Shown here: one piece after another, positions 1 to 8,750 of the stretch
Layout of the letters: each line of letters opens with the position of its first letter
Numbering within the stretch: position 1 is the first letter of the stretch
NCBI GenBank assembly: GCA_947624375.1
Contig: CANQKD010000010.1
Span: 31,219 to 95,218 of the forward strand
Length of the DNA stretch: 64,000 nt
Reading direction: 5' to 3'
Origin: an uncultured Clostridia bacterium
Lineage (GTDB): Bacteria > Bacillota > Clostridia > Oscillospirales > Ruminococcaceae
Notes under the pieces: generated by a model
What the model saw: only the letters and a program-made list of their open reading frames with translations
Databases searched by the model: none
Told to the model about the DNA's origin: nothing
Position numbers and translations under genes: made by a program

Positions 1-279
1 GTCTATGCGCTCTGCGCCCTCCTGCCACCAGAAGCCCTCCAGCGGCGGCACTACATAATCAAAATACCCCTCAATGCGCCAGTCGCTCTTCTTGCTCATC
101 TTAATAGTGAAAGAAATTGTGTACAAAATGCCTATCGAGCGTTTGTACTCGCTGTCCTCGGCGTTGGGGTCGCCCTTGCCGCGCACCACAACATAATTCA
201 TCTTCGGCAAGGTGACTATCGCAGGCTTTTCCTTTGGCAGATAAAATTCCTTGTACTCTTTTTTGTAGTCAAATGCCAT
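1..279 (-). CDS. GyrI-like small-molecule-binding domain protein (3' end outside window)
   Basis: The 93 visible codons begin MAFDYKKEYKEFY and continue with VTLPKMNYVVVRGKGDPN and a YVVPPLEGFWWQ segment. These are typical of the stand-alone GyrI-like (COG4832-type) proteins related to the effector-binding domain of AraC/BmrR regulators. The gene runs off the left edge, so only the N-terminal half is seen. The ATG at 277-279 is preceded by GAGGT about 9 bases upstream. It is probably cytoplasmic and binds a small hydrophobic ligand; the substrate is unknown. rpiB lies 31 bases upstream in the same direction, so the two may be co-transcribed. The family call is from recognition of motifs; no specific function can be given. 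Confidence 0.75.
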   Translation of the reverse strand, partial: MAFDYKKEYKEFYLPKEKPAIVTLPKMNYVVVRGKGDPNAEDSEYKRSIGILYTISFTIKMSKKSDWRIEGYFDYVVPPLEGFWWQEGAERID

Positions 280-310
280 AGGTCATACCTCATCAAAATA
301 TTCAGCCATA

Positions 311-745
311 TCAGCCCTCTAGTTTCATGATCTTGTCAACTCTGACAGCGTGCCTGCCGCCCTCAAACGGCGTTTCGAGGAACACTTTCACTATCTCCGC
401 CGCCAGCCCGTCGCCCACGACCCTCTGACCTATGCAGAGAACGTTGGCGTCGTTGTGCAGGCGCGTGAATCTGGCAGAAAAGGTGTCGCTGCAGCACGCC
501 GCGCGAATGCCTTTTATCTTGTTTGCAGCCATCGACATACCCACGCCCGTGCCGCACAGCAGGATAGCCTTTTCGCACCTGCCGCTCACAACGGCATCGC
601 AGACCTCTTTCGCCTTGTCGGGGTAGTCGCACTTTTCGCCCTCGGCAACGCCAAAGTCGAGGTAGTCCACTCCCTCGCTCTCCAAAAATTTTGCCACCGC
701 CATTTTCAGCTGCGGCGCCGCATGATCGTTTCCAATTGCAATCAT
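311..745 (-). CDS. rpiB: Ribose-5-phosphate isomerase B
   Basis: This 144-residue protein belongs to the RpiB/LacAB sugar-phosphate isomerase family, which interconverts ribose 5-phosphate and ribulose 5-phosphate in the pentose phosphate pathway. The start MIAIGNDHAAPQLK matches the family N-terminal phosphate and ring-opening motif (usually G-S/C-DHAG). The catalytic-Cys loop is present as LLCGTGVGMSMAANKIKGIRA around residue 65, followed by the LHNDANVLCIGQRV segment. Length is normal for RpiB. The reading frame stays open for 129 more codons upstream, but that stretch is dispersed repeat DNA. The ATG at 743-745 has a GGAGAAC ribosome site and aligns with the family start, so the extension is rejected. 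Confidence 0.93.
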   Translation of the reverse strand: MIAIGNDHAAPQLKMAVAKFLESEGVDYLDFGVAEGEKCDYPDKAKEVCDAVVSGRCEKAILLCGTGVGMSMAANKIKGIRAACCSDTFSARFTRLHNDANVLCIGQRVVGDGLAAEIVKVFLETPFEGGRHAVRVDKIMKLEG

Positions 746-1348
746 TTTAAGTTCTCCTTTATTTGTATTATTCGCGCTTACGCGCAAGCCTGCGGAGCTG
801 TGCACCGCCCCACTATATTTGGTTATCTTCTCATTTTGAGTATGCTGATACGTTTGCGTATCTCTATGCGAGGGAAAAACCATAGGGGTATAGGGAGTGT
901 ATCTGCAAGGAAGGGCGCGCGCTCCACTCCCTTCCCTAAGGTTTTTCCCTCGCGCTCTCTTTTCCTTACCCACACCTACGACCACGCGCTGAGCCTTGGT
1001 GGTATTTCGCGACCTCTTCGCACGGAACTTCGTAGCTTTGTGGAGGAGGCTAAAGAGAGAAATACGCATCAGTTTCGTTTGTAAGGCAAAAGAGGTCAGT
1101 AGTGCGGGAAATTGATTTGCAATGTACTGCATATAAATTTCGTGACAGTTGATTTACAGCTTTTGTAGAAATGGCATGAAAGTCCACGCTATTGAAATTA
1201 AACGGACTATGCAAAAGAATTATGGTTTCAGAATATGCGAGCCATCGAGCATATTCTGAAATCGGCGACCCCATAATGTCGCCGAAATAATTCTTTCATT
1301 GTGGCTTGGAGGCTTAAGCCGACAAGACACTGCGAAAGCAGCAAAAAC
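746..1348. repeat. Intergenic repeat mosaic 1 (elements R and Q)
   Basis: No credible gene lies here. Positions 770-1130 hold a copy of element R. Its core hairpin spans 868-953, with a 14-bp outer stem (868-881 pairing with 940-953), an inner stem 891-899/925-933 and a GC-rich loop. Positions 1180-1335 hold element Q, bounded by a GTAATTCTTT-type end and a 'GGCTTGGAGGC...GCCGAC' end with an inner hairpin around 1228-1290. The same R-then-Q order recurs over about 580 bases at 23425-24020, so the pair was copied or moved as a unit. Both strands are open for tens of codons, but the reading is incidental. Confidence 0.8.
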
Positions 1349-2035
1349 CTACCTATGCGCCTTATCCTTCTCCGCCTTGGTATCTTGCAGGTAGGCAGCT
1401 GCCAGCCTTTCGGGCGGCGTGGCTTCGCACCCCATTGCCGCAAAGCACAGCGACGACGCCCTTTGCAGGCGGTCTTTCGGCGGCGCACAGCGTACATTCT
1501 CCATGCCGCTCAAAAGCTCTTTCACCTCGCCGCAGCAGTCACCGACTATTATCACATCTCCGTCTATCCCCTGCGCGTACTCTTTAAGCTCCTGCGCGGT
1601 GCACACGCGGTCGGGATACACACACTTCACACCGTCTCCGTCAGATACGTATCCGCCGAGGTAATAAACATCAGTACGCGCTTTGAGCACCGCAAGCACA
1701 GTGCCCTTAGCCGCGCACACATTGAAGCTCAGCGCCATAAGCGTTGAAACGCCGCAGCACTCGCACCCAAGCCCCATGCACATACCCTTGACAGCCGCTA
1801 TGCCAATGCGCAGCCCCGTATACGAGCCCGGCCCGTTCGCTACCGCTATCCTATCAATATCATGCAGGGTGAGCGAGCAGTCCTCCAGCAGCTTTTTCAC
1901 CATAGGCAGTATCACCTGCGAATGCGTAAGCTTTGTGTAAAGTATGCTCTCGCCTATAATGCGTTCCCCGTCACATACTGCCGCAGAGGCGGTCTTGCCC
2001 GAAGTTTCAATTCCCAAGCACAGCAAAGCGTTCAT
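1349..2035 (-). CDS. tsaB: tRNA t6A threonylcarbamoyl transferase complex subunit TsaB
   Basis: TsaB (YeaZ) is the non-catalytic partner of TsaD in forming N6-threonylcarbamoyl-adenosine at position 37 of ANN-decoding tRNAs. The protein begins MNALLCLGIETSGKTASAAV, the ASKHA-fold start of the family. It carries ANGPGSYTGLRIGIAAVKGM around residue 68, the family signature. Length (228 aa) is normal. The frame is open 12 codons further upstream, but the ATG at 2033-2035 fits the family. It overlaps the 3' end of tsaE by 29 bases, so the two are translationally coupled. It is the last gene of the operon fhs-DUF3810-tsaE-tsaB; repeat DNA starts almost at its stop. Confidence 0.93.
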   Translation of the reverse strand: MNALLCLGIETSGKTASAAVCDGERIIGESILYTKLTHSQVILPMVKKLLEDCSLTLHDIDRIAVANGPGSYTGLRIGIAAVKGMCMGLGCECCGVSTLMALSFNVCAAKGTVLAVLKARTDVYYLGGYVSDGDGVKCVYPDRVCTAQELKEYAQGIDGDVIIVGDCCGEVKELLSGMENVRCAPPKDRLQRASSLCFAAMGCEATPPERLAAAYLQDTKAEKDKAHR

Positions 2036-2450
2036 CTCCCTGCAATGTGATAGCGCGCGTGTTGTCGTCAACGCGTTTTATGTCTATATAAATACAATCT
2101 TTGGGCAGCGCGTCCGCGATGTTCTCGCTCCATTCCACCGCTATCACGGTGTCTTCGTCCATATAGTCGTAAAAGCCCGTTGTTTCAAGGTCTGCGCCGC
2201 CGTTTATGCGGTACATATCAAAATGTATAAGGCTTATATTTTCCCCTCTGTACTCATTAACAAGCGCAAAAGTAGGCGAGGTCACATCATCGCCAAGCCC
2301 CAGCCCCAGCGAAAGCCCTCTTGTAAACGTGGTCTTGCCTGCACCCAGTCCGCCGCGGTAAGCTATCACATCTCCGCCGCGCAAAAGACCGCCCACTTTC
2401 TGCGCAAATGCTATAGTTTCTTCGGGGCTGTAAGTCATTACCGTCATCAC
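2007..2450 (-). CDS. tsaE: tRNA t6A biosynthesis ATPase TsaE
   Basis: This 147-residue P-loop ATPase drives turnover of the TsaBDE t6A complex. Visible features are the Walker A motif GGLGAGKTT at residues 33-41, the DDVTSPTFALVNEY switch segment, and HFDMYRI...AVEWSENI, all characteristic of TsaE. Its start codon overlaps the stop of the upstream DUF3810 gene by four bases (ATGA arrangement), and tsaB overlaps its 3' end. This indicates tight translational coupling. The adjacency of tsaE and tsaB is standard in Firmicutes. Identification is firm. Confidence 0.95.
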   Translation of the reverse strand: MMTVMTYSPEETIAFAQKVGGLLRGGDVIAYRGGLGAGKTTFTRGLSLGLGLGDDVTSPTFALVNEYRGENISLIHFDMYRINGGADLETTGFYDYMDEDTVIAVEWSENIADALPKDCIYIDIKRVDDNTRAITLQGDERFAVLGN

Positions 2451-3997
2451 ACCAGACCCTTATCGTAATAGTAATTCAGCAAAAGGTCTACCATTCTGCC
2501 GTAACTGTCCTTGCCGTCTGCAACGCCGTTGAATTTCAGACTGCCGTTCATGGCGGCATCTGCAAGCTCGTTCACGGTAGACGACGGTATTATAGCATCT
2601 TCGTCCTCCTGAACGTCCTGCCAATACGCCTGATTTTCAAACATATCCACCCAAATGCCGTAGTCTATGCGCGTTTCTATTTCGTCAAGCCTCTCGCGCA
2701 GTGCAGGGTCTTTATCCGCAACGGCATCGAAAGCCCTTGTGCGCACATACTTCAGCGCCGAGAGATAGCCGCTGTAGCGGTACTCTGCGTTTTCAGACTG
2801 CGAACACGCCAGGAACGCTACAAAATTCGCCTCATCCTCTAATATAATTCCCTGCGTGTGGGCAAGCTCGTGCACCACAGTTTCGGGTTTGTTTGAGGCA
2901 TACATAAGCTTGTTGTAATTTGCCTCCAGCGTGAACGGGAAATACACGCCCATAAGGTACTGCTGGCTCATAAAATACGAATTTATAACGGGCTTTGGTT
3001 TAGTGTAAAAGCCTTTTAGTATCGGGTAATCGCCGCTTATGTTCTCCAGCGCCGCGGCGGCAGTGTCATCAAGGTCGGCGGTAAGAATAAATTTGCCGTC
3101 TTCGTCACGCTGCACCTGCGCTGACGCCTCATTCGTCTGCTCTATAAGTTTTTCGTATACGTCAAGCAGCTGCGAGGTGGTGTATGTTTCCTGAGAGATG
3201 CCGTTTTTAGAAGCAAACGTTGAGCACTGATACATTATAAAGCAGTTGAGCGTTTCTGTAACCAGCACGTATGCTAAGCACCACGCAAGCGCTTTGAAAT
3301 ATATGTGCGATACCCTTTTGCGCTTGCCCTTTTTTATGCACATCAGCACTATGTAAACTATCAGCGATATCGGCAGCCCAGCCACCGCTATTATAATAAG
3401 TATCTCGCCTAATGAGAACGGCAGCCAAGACAGCAGCCTGCCGAAGGTGTTGTTCCAAATCGGGAAGATGTGGTCAAGATAAAAGTCTGCAAACGGCGTT
3501 GACAGCCGCGCTATAATGTTCAGAAGCAGGCACGCGCCGAACACCGAGATAAGCGCTATGCTGTTCTTTTTAAGTCCTCGCTTTTGGGATTCTTCGGTAT
3601 TTTCTGTAGTTTCCGTAGTTTCAGACTTCTCTTTCGCTTCTTCCTGTTTGTCAGATGTTTCGGCTTCTGTAGCTTTTGCAGTTTCTTCGGACTTCTCTGC
3701 GGCTTCTTCCGCCGCTGTTTCCTGTTTGTCCGTTGTTTGGACTTTAGAAGCTTCTGTTGATTTTGTATCTTTTGCAGACTGCTGAGCTTTTTTGGGCGCC
3801 TTTTCTGTGCGCTCCGCAGGCTTTACGACAGTATCATCAAAAGTTTCTACAGTTTCTACAGCCTTACTTTCTTTAACAGCCTGTGCCGCCTGCTGTGTTG
3901 GCTGATCCTGCCTGTGCTGATTTTGCTTATGCTGATTATTCGGCTTGTGCTGATTATTGTGCTGATGATTGCGGTTTTTGTGCTTTTTGCTGCTCAT
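2447..3997 (-). CDS. DUF3810 family membrane protein, putative zinc metallopeptidase
   Basis: This is a 516-residue protein in three parts. Residues 1-145 are a low-complexity Lys/Asn/His/Gln then Glu/Thr/Ser/Ala-rich tail with no fold, probably cytoplasmic. It is followed by three membrane segments (about 148-168, 195-220 and 235-260). The C-terminal domain carries a VVHELAHTQGI motif near residue 375, with LEDEANFVAFLAC downstream. HExxH plus a downstream E/D is the zinc-peptidase pattern of the DUF3810 family. Substrate is unknown. It sits 20 bases after fhs and overlaps tsaE. The RBS is GAGGGTGA. The long charged N-terminal tail is unusual for the family and may be strain-variable. The peptidase activity is inferred from the motif only. 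Confidence 0.82.
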   Translation of the reverse strand: MSSKKHKNRNHQHNNQHKPNNQHKQNQHRQDQPTQQAAQAVKESKAVETVETFDDTVVKPAERTEKAPKKAQQSAKDTKSTEASKVQTTDKQETAAEEAAEKSEETAKATEAETSDKQEEAKEKSETTETTENTEESQKRGLKKNSIALISVFGACLLLNIIARLSTPFADFYLDHIFPIWNNTFGRLLSWLPFSLGEILIIIAVAGLPISLIVYIVLMCIKKGKRKRVSHIYFKALAWCLAYVLVTETLNCFIMYQCSTFASKNGISQETYTTSQLLDVYEKLIEQTNEASAQVQRDEDGKFILTADLDDTAAAALENISGDYPILKGFYTKPKPVINSYFMSQQYLMGVYFPFTLEANYNKLMYASNKPETVVHELAHTQGIILEDEANFVAFLACSQSENAEYRYSGYLSALKYVRTRAFDAVADKDPALRERLDEIETRIDYGIWVDMFENQAYWQDVQEDEDAIIPSSTVNELADAAMNGSLKFNGVADGKDSYGRMVDLLLNYYYDKGLV

Positions 3998-4017
3998 TAT
4001 AATTCACCCTCTGAAAT

Positions 4018-5688
4018 TTAGAAAAGACCCGTGATATTGCCGCTGTTGTCGCAGTCAATAAGGTTTGCGGCAGGCAGTTTTGGCAGACCCGGCATGGTCA
4101 TGATGTCGCCCGTGTATGCCACCACGAACCCTGCTCCCGATGAAAGTTTAAGGTCACGCACGGTAATTTTGAACCCCTGCGGCTTGCCAAGTTTTGCAGG
4201 ATCATCGGAAAGCGAATACTGCGTTTTTGCCACGCATACGGGAATATCGGCAAAGCCGAGCCCCTCTATCTCTTTCAGCGCTTTCTGCGCCTGCGCGGTG
4301 TATATTACGCCGTCCGCGCGGTATATCTCTTTCGCTATTATCTCCAGCTTTTCCTGTATAGGCAGTTTCTCGTCATACAGAACGTGGAAGTCGCTCTTTT
4401 TCTTCTCTATAGTGTCGCAAACTTTCTGAGCGAGATCCTTGCCGCCCTCGCCGCCTTTTGCGAAAATTTCCGCAAGAGAATACTCAACGCCCATTTCAGA
4501 GCACACTTCTTCTATAACAGCTATTTCCGCATCCGTGTCGCTCTCGAATCTGTTTATCGCAACAACCACAGGCACGCCGAACTTGTGCATATTCTCGATA
4601 TGCGTTTTCAGATTTATACTGCCCTTGCGCAGTGCCTCAACATTTTCGGTCTTCAGCTCCGTCTTCGGTACACCGCCGTTGTATTTCAGCGCGCGTATGG
4701 TAGCCACCAGAACCACGCAAGAAGGCTTCAAGCCTGCAAAACGGCACTTGATGTCCATAAACTTCTCCGCACCCAGGTCAGAGCCAAAGCCTGCCTCTGT
4801 AATGCAGTAATCACCCAGTTTGAGTGCAAGCTTAGTAGCCCTTACCGAGTTGCAGCCGTGCGCGATGTTTGCAAAAGGTCCGCCGTGCATAATGGCAGGG
4901 GTGTTCTCCAAAGTCTGAACAAGGTTCGGTTTGAGTGCATCTTTCAAAAGCGCTGTCATAGCGCCGCAGCCGCCGAGATCTTTAGCGTAAACCGGCTTGC
5001 CGTCAAGAGTGTATGCCACCAGGATCCTTTCAAGGCGCGCTTTAAGGTCTGCAAGGTCTGAAGCCAGGCATAAAATAGCCATGACCTCGCTTGCAACGGT
5101 TATCTGAAAACCGTCCTCGCGCGGCACGCCGTTCACCTTGCCGCCAAGACCTATAACAATATTGCGCAGCGCCCTGTCGTTCATATCGAGGCAGCGTTTT
5201 ATAAGAATGCGCCGCTGATCTATTTTAAGCTCGTTGCCCTGCTGAATGTGGTTGTCAATAAGCGCGCAAAGCAGGTTGTTTGCCGCCGTGATAGCGTGCA
5301 TATCGCCGGTAAAATGCAGGTTTATGTCCTCCATGGGCACTACCTGAGCGTATCCGCCGCCAGCAGCACCGCCCTTTATGCCGAACACAGGGCCTAAAGA
5401 CGGCTCACGCAGAGCAAGCACAGCTTTTTTGCCTATTTTAGCCATGCTCTCCGCCAGACCTACCGAAACTGTGGTCTTGCCCTCGCCTGCCGGGGTGGGG
5501 TTAATTGCGGTGACGAGAATAAGTTTGCCGTCCTGCTTTCCGCTCAGCTTTTCAAACAAGCTCTCCGAGAGTTTCGCCTTGTACTGTCCGTAGGGCTCTA
5601 TATCGTCCTCAGATATGCCTAAAGCGGCGGCGATGTCCTTTATTTTCAGCATTTTAGCCGATGAAGCTATCTCAATATCTGTCAGCAT
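4018..5688 (-). CDS. fhs: Formate--tetrahydrofolate ligase
   Basis: This enzyme makes 10-formyl-THF from formate, THF and ATP. It feeds purine synthesis and one-carbon flow, and is common in anaerobes. At 556 residues it has the usual length. Seen in the sequence are the P-loop TPAGEGKTT at about 65-73, [22 protein letters not shown], the [11 protein letters not shown] block, and [11 protein letters not shown]. The ATG at 5686-5688 has GGAGG seven bases upstream and gives the family start MLTDIEIA; an upstream in-frame start is rejected. It is the first gene of the operon reading into DUF3810, tsaE and tsaB. A TATAAT box lies about 50 bases upstream. Confidence 0.97.
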   Translation of the reverse strand: MLTDIEIASSAKMLKIKDIAAALGISEDDIEPYGQYKAKLSESLFEKLSGKQDGKLILVTAINPTPAGEGKTTVSVGLAESMAKIGKKAVLALREPSLGPVFGIKGGAAGGGYAQVVPMEDINLHFTGDMHAITAANNLLCALIDNHIQQGNELKIDQRRILIKRCLDMNDRALRNIVIGLGGKVNGVPREDGFQITVASEVMAILCLASDLADLKARLERILVAYTLDGKPVYAKDLGGCGAMTALLKDALKPNLVQTLENTPAIMHGGPFANIAHGCNSVRATKLALKLGDYCITEAGFGSDLGAEKFMDIKCRFAGLKPSCVVLVATIRALKYNGGVPKTELKTENVEALRKGSINLKTHIENMHKFGVPVVVAINRFESDTDAEIAVIEEVCSEMGVEYSLAEIFAKGGEGGKDLAQKVCDTIEKKKSDFHVLYDEKLPIQEKLEIIAKEIYRADGVIYTAQAQKALKEIEGLGFADIPVCVAKTQYSLSDDPAKLGKPQGFKITVRDLKLSSGAGFVVAYTGDIMTMPGLPKLPAANLIDCDNSGNITGLF

Positions 5689-5737
5689 AAAAATTCCTCC
5701 GTTAAAAAAATGTCGGCAGTAAAGCCACTGCATTTTT

Positions 5738-5778
5738 ATTATAACATATTCCGAGCATTTTTTCTAGAGTATTCGGAA
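5738..5778 (-). promoter_or_regulatory. Probable fhs promoter with inverted repeat
   Basis: A TATAAT -10 box reads on the minus strand at 5738-5743. No good -35 is present at the expected spacing. Immediately upstream is an inverted repeat TTCCGA (5749-5754) / TCGGAA (5773-5778). It covers the -35 zone and could be an activator or repressor site. The weak -35 plus inverted repeat suggests regulated transcription; this is an inference. Confidence 0.5.
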
Positions 5779-5800
5779 ATATTTTTTTGCCTTTTTATGG

Positions 5801-6414
5801 AAAATAGATGCAGGAAATATTTTTGCTGCTTTCGCAGCACCCTGCGGAGCTGTTCAACGCCCCACAGTACGCAAAAGTTTTAGACCCTGTCAAGAAAGAA
5901 AAAGTTTTCGGTCAAGCCTTTTTCAAAAGGCTTGTCAGGGTCAAGGGGCGGAAGCCCATTGTCGCCCTCCGCAGAGGGCGAAAGCCCCTACAGCGTGCGC
6001 TCCGAAAAAGGTGAATTTAAAAACAGTCCGGTGGACTGTTTTTAAAGAGGAAAATCCCTGCAAGAGAGGGATTTTCCTTTGATAAGACTTTAGCTATTTT
6101 GCCTGCGCGCGCTTGCGTGCGCAATAGCATTGTTAAAAGTCCATACATCAAAATCACGCTCACCCTCCGCGTTGCTGGCAGAATATTCTTTCGGAAAGCA
6201 AGAGGGTGGTGGTACGCTCCTGCGCCGCGCGTAAGCGCGAATATTAAAATAACGCGCGGTATCATCTTGCCTCTTGCTTCTCGTTATCTTGCTTCTAGTA
6301 GCTGCGCCTCCCCTTGTTGTAGCGCACAACTTTTTTGCCGCGTTCTCTCAGAGAACGCTGTGCAAAGTGAAAAGACCCGACGTCTTGCTTCTTGCCTCTA
6401 ATAATCTTGCCTCT
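5801..6414. repeat. Intergenic repeat mosaic 2 (element P, heptads)
   Basis: Positions 5885-6080 are a near-complete copy of element P. Its successive hairpins include an AAGCC/GGCTT stem, CAGTCC/GGACTG at 6024-6038, and the GCAAGAG-loop hairpin at 6049-6077. Then come a CGCGCGCTTGCGTGCG hairpin (about 6103-6122), a CAGAATATTC motif (about 6179), and heptad arrays of the AGARGCA type on the minus strand at 6266-6300 and 6383-6417. Between those arrays is a GCGTTCTC/GAGAACGC hairpin (about 6341-6360). The last heptad array touches the stop codon of the next gene. No gene is supported. Confidence 0.8.
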
Positions 6415-6873
6415 CTAGTGGCTTAATTTAGGCTTGTAAGTGCGCATGAACTTTTCAAACTCGTCAAGATCGTACGATTTTCCGCCGTTTTTGTAGGGCG
6501 CGCTTTGCTCTTTTTCTTTTTCATAAACATAATCATATTCTTTTTCTTTTTCTTTCTCTTTATCTGTTGCATTTGCAGCATTTGCAGCATTTGCATAAAT
6601 TTCGTCGTTGTCATATTTCGCCTTTGCCGCATCACTGCGCGCTTTGCAGACGCCTTCCCACTTTTTGCCGTCGCGCTCGAGGGTGCTTTTCATGAACATA
6701 AAAGTAAATTTTACGCAATCGCTCAAAGTTTCATTCTCGCCACGTGCAGCAAAATCAAACAGCGCCTTGAACAGCTTTCCTGCCTCCTCATCGCTAAGCT
6801 CATCAACGCATTCTTCCCATTCTTTGTAGATAATGAACGATTTGTTGTCGGTGTGATAATTCTTCTGTGACAT
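6415..6873 (-). CDS. DUF6291 domain protein, phage-replisome-like orphan
   Basis: This 152-residue protein has an N-terminal segment (KSFIIYKEWEECVDELSDEEAGKLFKALFDFAARGE, then a 'FMFMKSTLERDGKKWEGVCKARSDAAKAKY' segment) typical of DUF6291. These proteins sit in prophage and conjugative-element replication modules. After residue 95 it has internal simple repeats (AANAANAAN; EKEKEKEKEY from a CTTTTT-rich tract) and a short acidic tail. No phage gene stands beside it: both flanks are repeat mosaic. The stop codon TAG is the first part of a heptad (TAGAGAGGCAAGA), so the repeat array abuts or has trimmed the 3' end. It is probably a stranded remnant of a mobile element. Function in the cell is unknown. 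Confidence 0.7.
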   Translation of the reverse strand: MSQKNYHTDNKSFIIYKEWEECVDELSDEEAGKLFKALFDFAARGENETLSDCVKFTFMFMKSTLERDGKKWEGVCKARSDAAKAKYDNDEIYANAANAANATDKEKEKEKEYDYVYEKEKEQSAPYKNGGKSYDLDEFEKFMRTYKPKLSH

Positions 6874-7739
6874 ATTAGCCTCCTGATAGTAAATAAAAAT
6901 TTTGAAAATGTTTTTTCACTATCAGCGGCTAAACGCCAGATGTTAAACGAAAACGTATAACAAACAAAAAATATATAGACATTCTCACAATCTTGAGCCA
7001 CACAGTAAGTCCCCAAACCGCGCCTCGCACCCTACTCTCTCACTAATCTCTCTGCCCATGCTGCTGGAAGTATATTCTACCATCGGCGATAGAGAGGGGG
7101 GTGGCGTGGTCGGGGAAAGTTGGACAGGGAGAGATGTGTGGTCTTTTCACTTTGCGTGGCGTTCTCTGAGAGAACGCGGAAAAAAAGTTGTGCGCTACAA
7201 CAAGGAGAGGCGCAGCTGCTAAAAGCAAGATAACGAGAAGCAAGAGGCAAGAAAGTGCACTTTACAAGCTTAGCGCGTAATTTTCAAAACGCTCGTCTTG
7301 CCTCTTGCTTCTTGGTAAACCGCAGGTATGGAAAACTGTCGCAAAGCCTTAAAAACTATTTCTAACCTCTAACTTCTCACCTCTAACCTCTAGCAGGGCA
7401 AGAAGTGTGGTCTTTTCACTTTGCGTGGCGTTCTCTGAGAGAACGCGGAAAGAGAGATAAGGTCTTCTCAAAGGAAAATCCCTCTCTTGCAGGGATTTTC
7501 CTCTTTCAAAATAGTCCACCGGACTATTTTGAAATTCACCTTTTTCGGAGCGCCTGACGTGTTTTCGGGGGCGCCGCCCCCGTACCCCTGCGACCCTTTT
7601 GAAAAAGGGTCGATCGAAAACTTTTCCTTTCTTGACAAGATTTTAAAGTTAGTCCGAAAATTGAAATTACAGCTTCTTGCCTCTTGCCTCTTAATTTCTT
7701 GCCTCTAGCAGCGTAAGCGCAAATAATACACACAACAAA
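6874..7739. repeat. Intergenic repeat mosaic 3 (heptads, reverse element P)
   Basis: The first 150 bases are AT-rich and may hold the upstream gene's control region; I see no clear promoter. After that come a TGGAAGTATATTCTACC relative of the GGAAGAATATTCTTCC motif (about 7060), a GCGTTCTC/GAGAACGC hairpin (about 7150), and AGARGCA heptads at 7223-7255 and, inverted, 7296-7317. These are followed by TCTAACY heptads at 7362-7396, a second GCGTTCTC hairpin, element P in reverse orientation (7471-7639; loop hairpin 7473-7501), and a final heptad array at 7674-7710. No gene is supported. Confidence 0.8.
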
Positions 7740-7776
7740 AACGGCTTCACGCTAAAAGCATGAAACCGTTTCTTCC
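7740..7776 (-). terminator. Rho-independent terminator of dnaX-ybaB-recR
   Basis: Reading the minus strand just after the recR stop, an imperfect hairpin AACGGTTTCATGC / GCGTGAAGCCGTT is followed by TTTTTG. Position and polarity fit termination of the recR operon. Related CGGTTTCACG-type hairpins recur in the repeat mosaics (see about 33955 and 55186). Confidence 0.75.
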
Positions 7777-8379
7777 CTATATTTCATTCCTGTTTTCCAG
7801 TGCCTTATACAGCGTTACCTCGTCGGCAAATTCGAGCACCGCGCCCATCGGCAGACCGAACGCCAGCCTTGTCACCTTAACGCCGAGCGGTTTGAGCATT
7901 CGCGAAAGATACATCGCCGTTGCCTCGCCCTCTACGGTTGGGTTGGTCGCCATGATGACCTCTTTCACCGTGCCGTCCTGCAATCTTGCCAGCAGCTGTT
8001 TTATACGCAGGCTTTCGGGCATAACGTTATCTATAGGCGATATAAGCCCGTGCAGGACATGATACACCCCTTTATACTCCTTCGTCCTCTCAAATGCGGT
8101 GACATCCTTGGGGCTTTCTACCACGCAGATGACCGACCTGTCACGCCTGTCGCTGCCGCATATAGGACACAATGTTTTGTCGGTAAGGTTGCAGCACACA
8201 CTGCACTCATGCACCGTTTTATGCGCGGTTATTATGGCATCTGCAAAAGCTTTAGCCTCGCTGTCGGGCATCGAAACAACGTGGTAAGCCAGCCTCTGTG
8301 CGGATTTCATTCCTATGCCGGGCAGCTTTGCAAAATGCTCTGCAAGCACTGTCAGCGCCAATGCGTTACTGTCAGCCAT
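7777..8379 (-). CDS. recR: Recombination mediator protein RecR
   Basis: RecR works with RecO (and RecF) to load RecA at gaps. The 200-residue protein shows the HhH segment LAEHFAKLPGIGMKSAQRLAYHVV, the zinc finger CSVCCNLTDKTLCPIC around residue 55, and a Toprim domain with VVESPKDVTAFERT and a later NPTVEGEATAMYL motif. The ATG at 8377-8379 overlaps the ybaB stop region closely. A TTG two codons upstream is possible but less likely. It is the third gene in the conserved dnaX-ybaB-recR order. Confidence 0.97.
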   Translation of the reverse strand: MADSNALALTVLAEHFAKLPGIGMKSAQRLAYHVVSMPDSEAKAFADAIITAHKTVHECSVCCNLTDKTLCPICGSDRRDRSVICVVESPKDVTAFERTKEYKGVYHVLHGLISPIDNVMPESLRIKQLLARLQDGTVKEVIMATNPTVEGEATAMYLSRMLKPLGVKVTRLAFGLPMGAVLEFADEVTLYKALENRNEI

Positions 8380-8381
8380 TA

Positions 8382-8732
8382 TCAATACAGACCGGGTATG
8401 GAAACGCCGCCGGTGACTTTCTGCATTTCGGCGTCAGACTCCTCATCGAGCACCCTTATAGCCTCGTTGAACGCGCTCATAACAAGGTCTTGCAGTGTTT
8501 CAACGTCTTCGGGGTCAACTACTTCGGGCTTGATGCTGAGCTTAAGCACCTGTCTTTTGCCGTTTATGGTTATCTCTACTGCTCCGCCGCCTACCGATGC
8601 GGAAAACTCTCTCTCTTCAAGCTCTGCCTGCAAAGCTGTTATCTGCTCCTGCATTTTCTGAGCCTGTTTGAGCATCTGATTTACATTGCCGGAAGGGCCT
8701 TTGCCCATTCCCTGCGGAAGTCTTGCTTTCAT
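8382..8732 (-). CDS. ybaB: YbaB/EbfC family nucleoid-associated protein
   Basis: This is a small DNA-binding dimer, 116 residues, normal for the family. It has a Gly/Pro-rich start (MKARLPQGMGKGPSGN), then the helix NVNQMLKQAQKMQEQITALQAELEE and the strand-rich core SASVGGGAVEITINGKRQVLKLSI, all YbaB hallmarks. The ATG at 8730-8732 has AAGGAG eight bases upstream, which decides the start over an in-frame codon six residues earlier. It lies between dnaX and recR with 18- and 2-base gaps and is almost certainly co-transcribed with them. Confidence 0.95.
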   Translation of the reverse strand: MKARLPQGMGKGPSGNVNQMLKQAQKMQEQITALQAELEEREFSASVGGGAVEITINGKRQVLKLSIKPEVVDPEDVETLQDLVMSAFNEAIRVLDEESDAEMQKVTGGVSIPGLY

Positions 8733-8750
8733 AATTATTTCTCCTTGCAA

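Noticed and set aside
746..1132. 129-codon N-terminal extension of rpiB
   Set aside because: It lies in element R/Q repeat DNA, has no family similarity, and a good RBS plus family-type start exist at 745.
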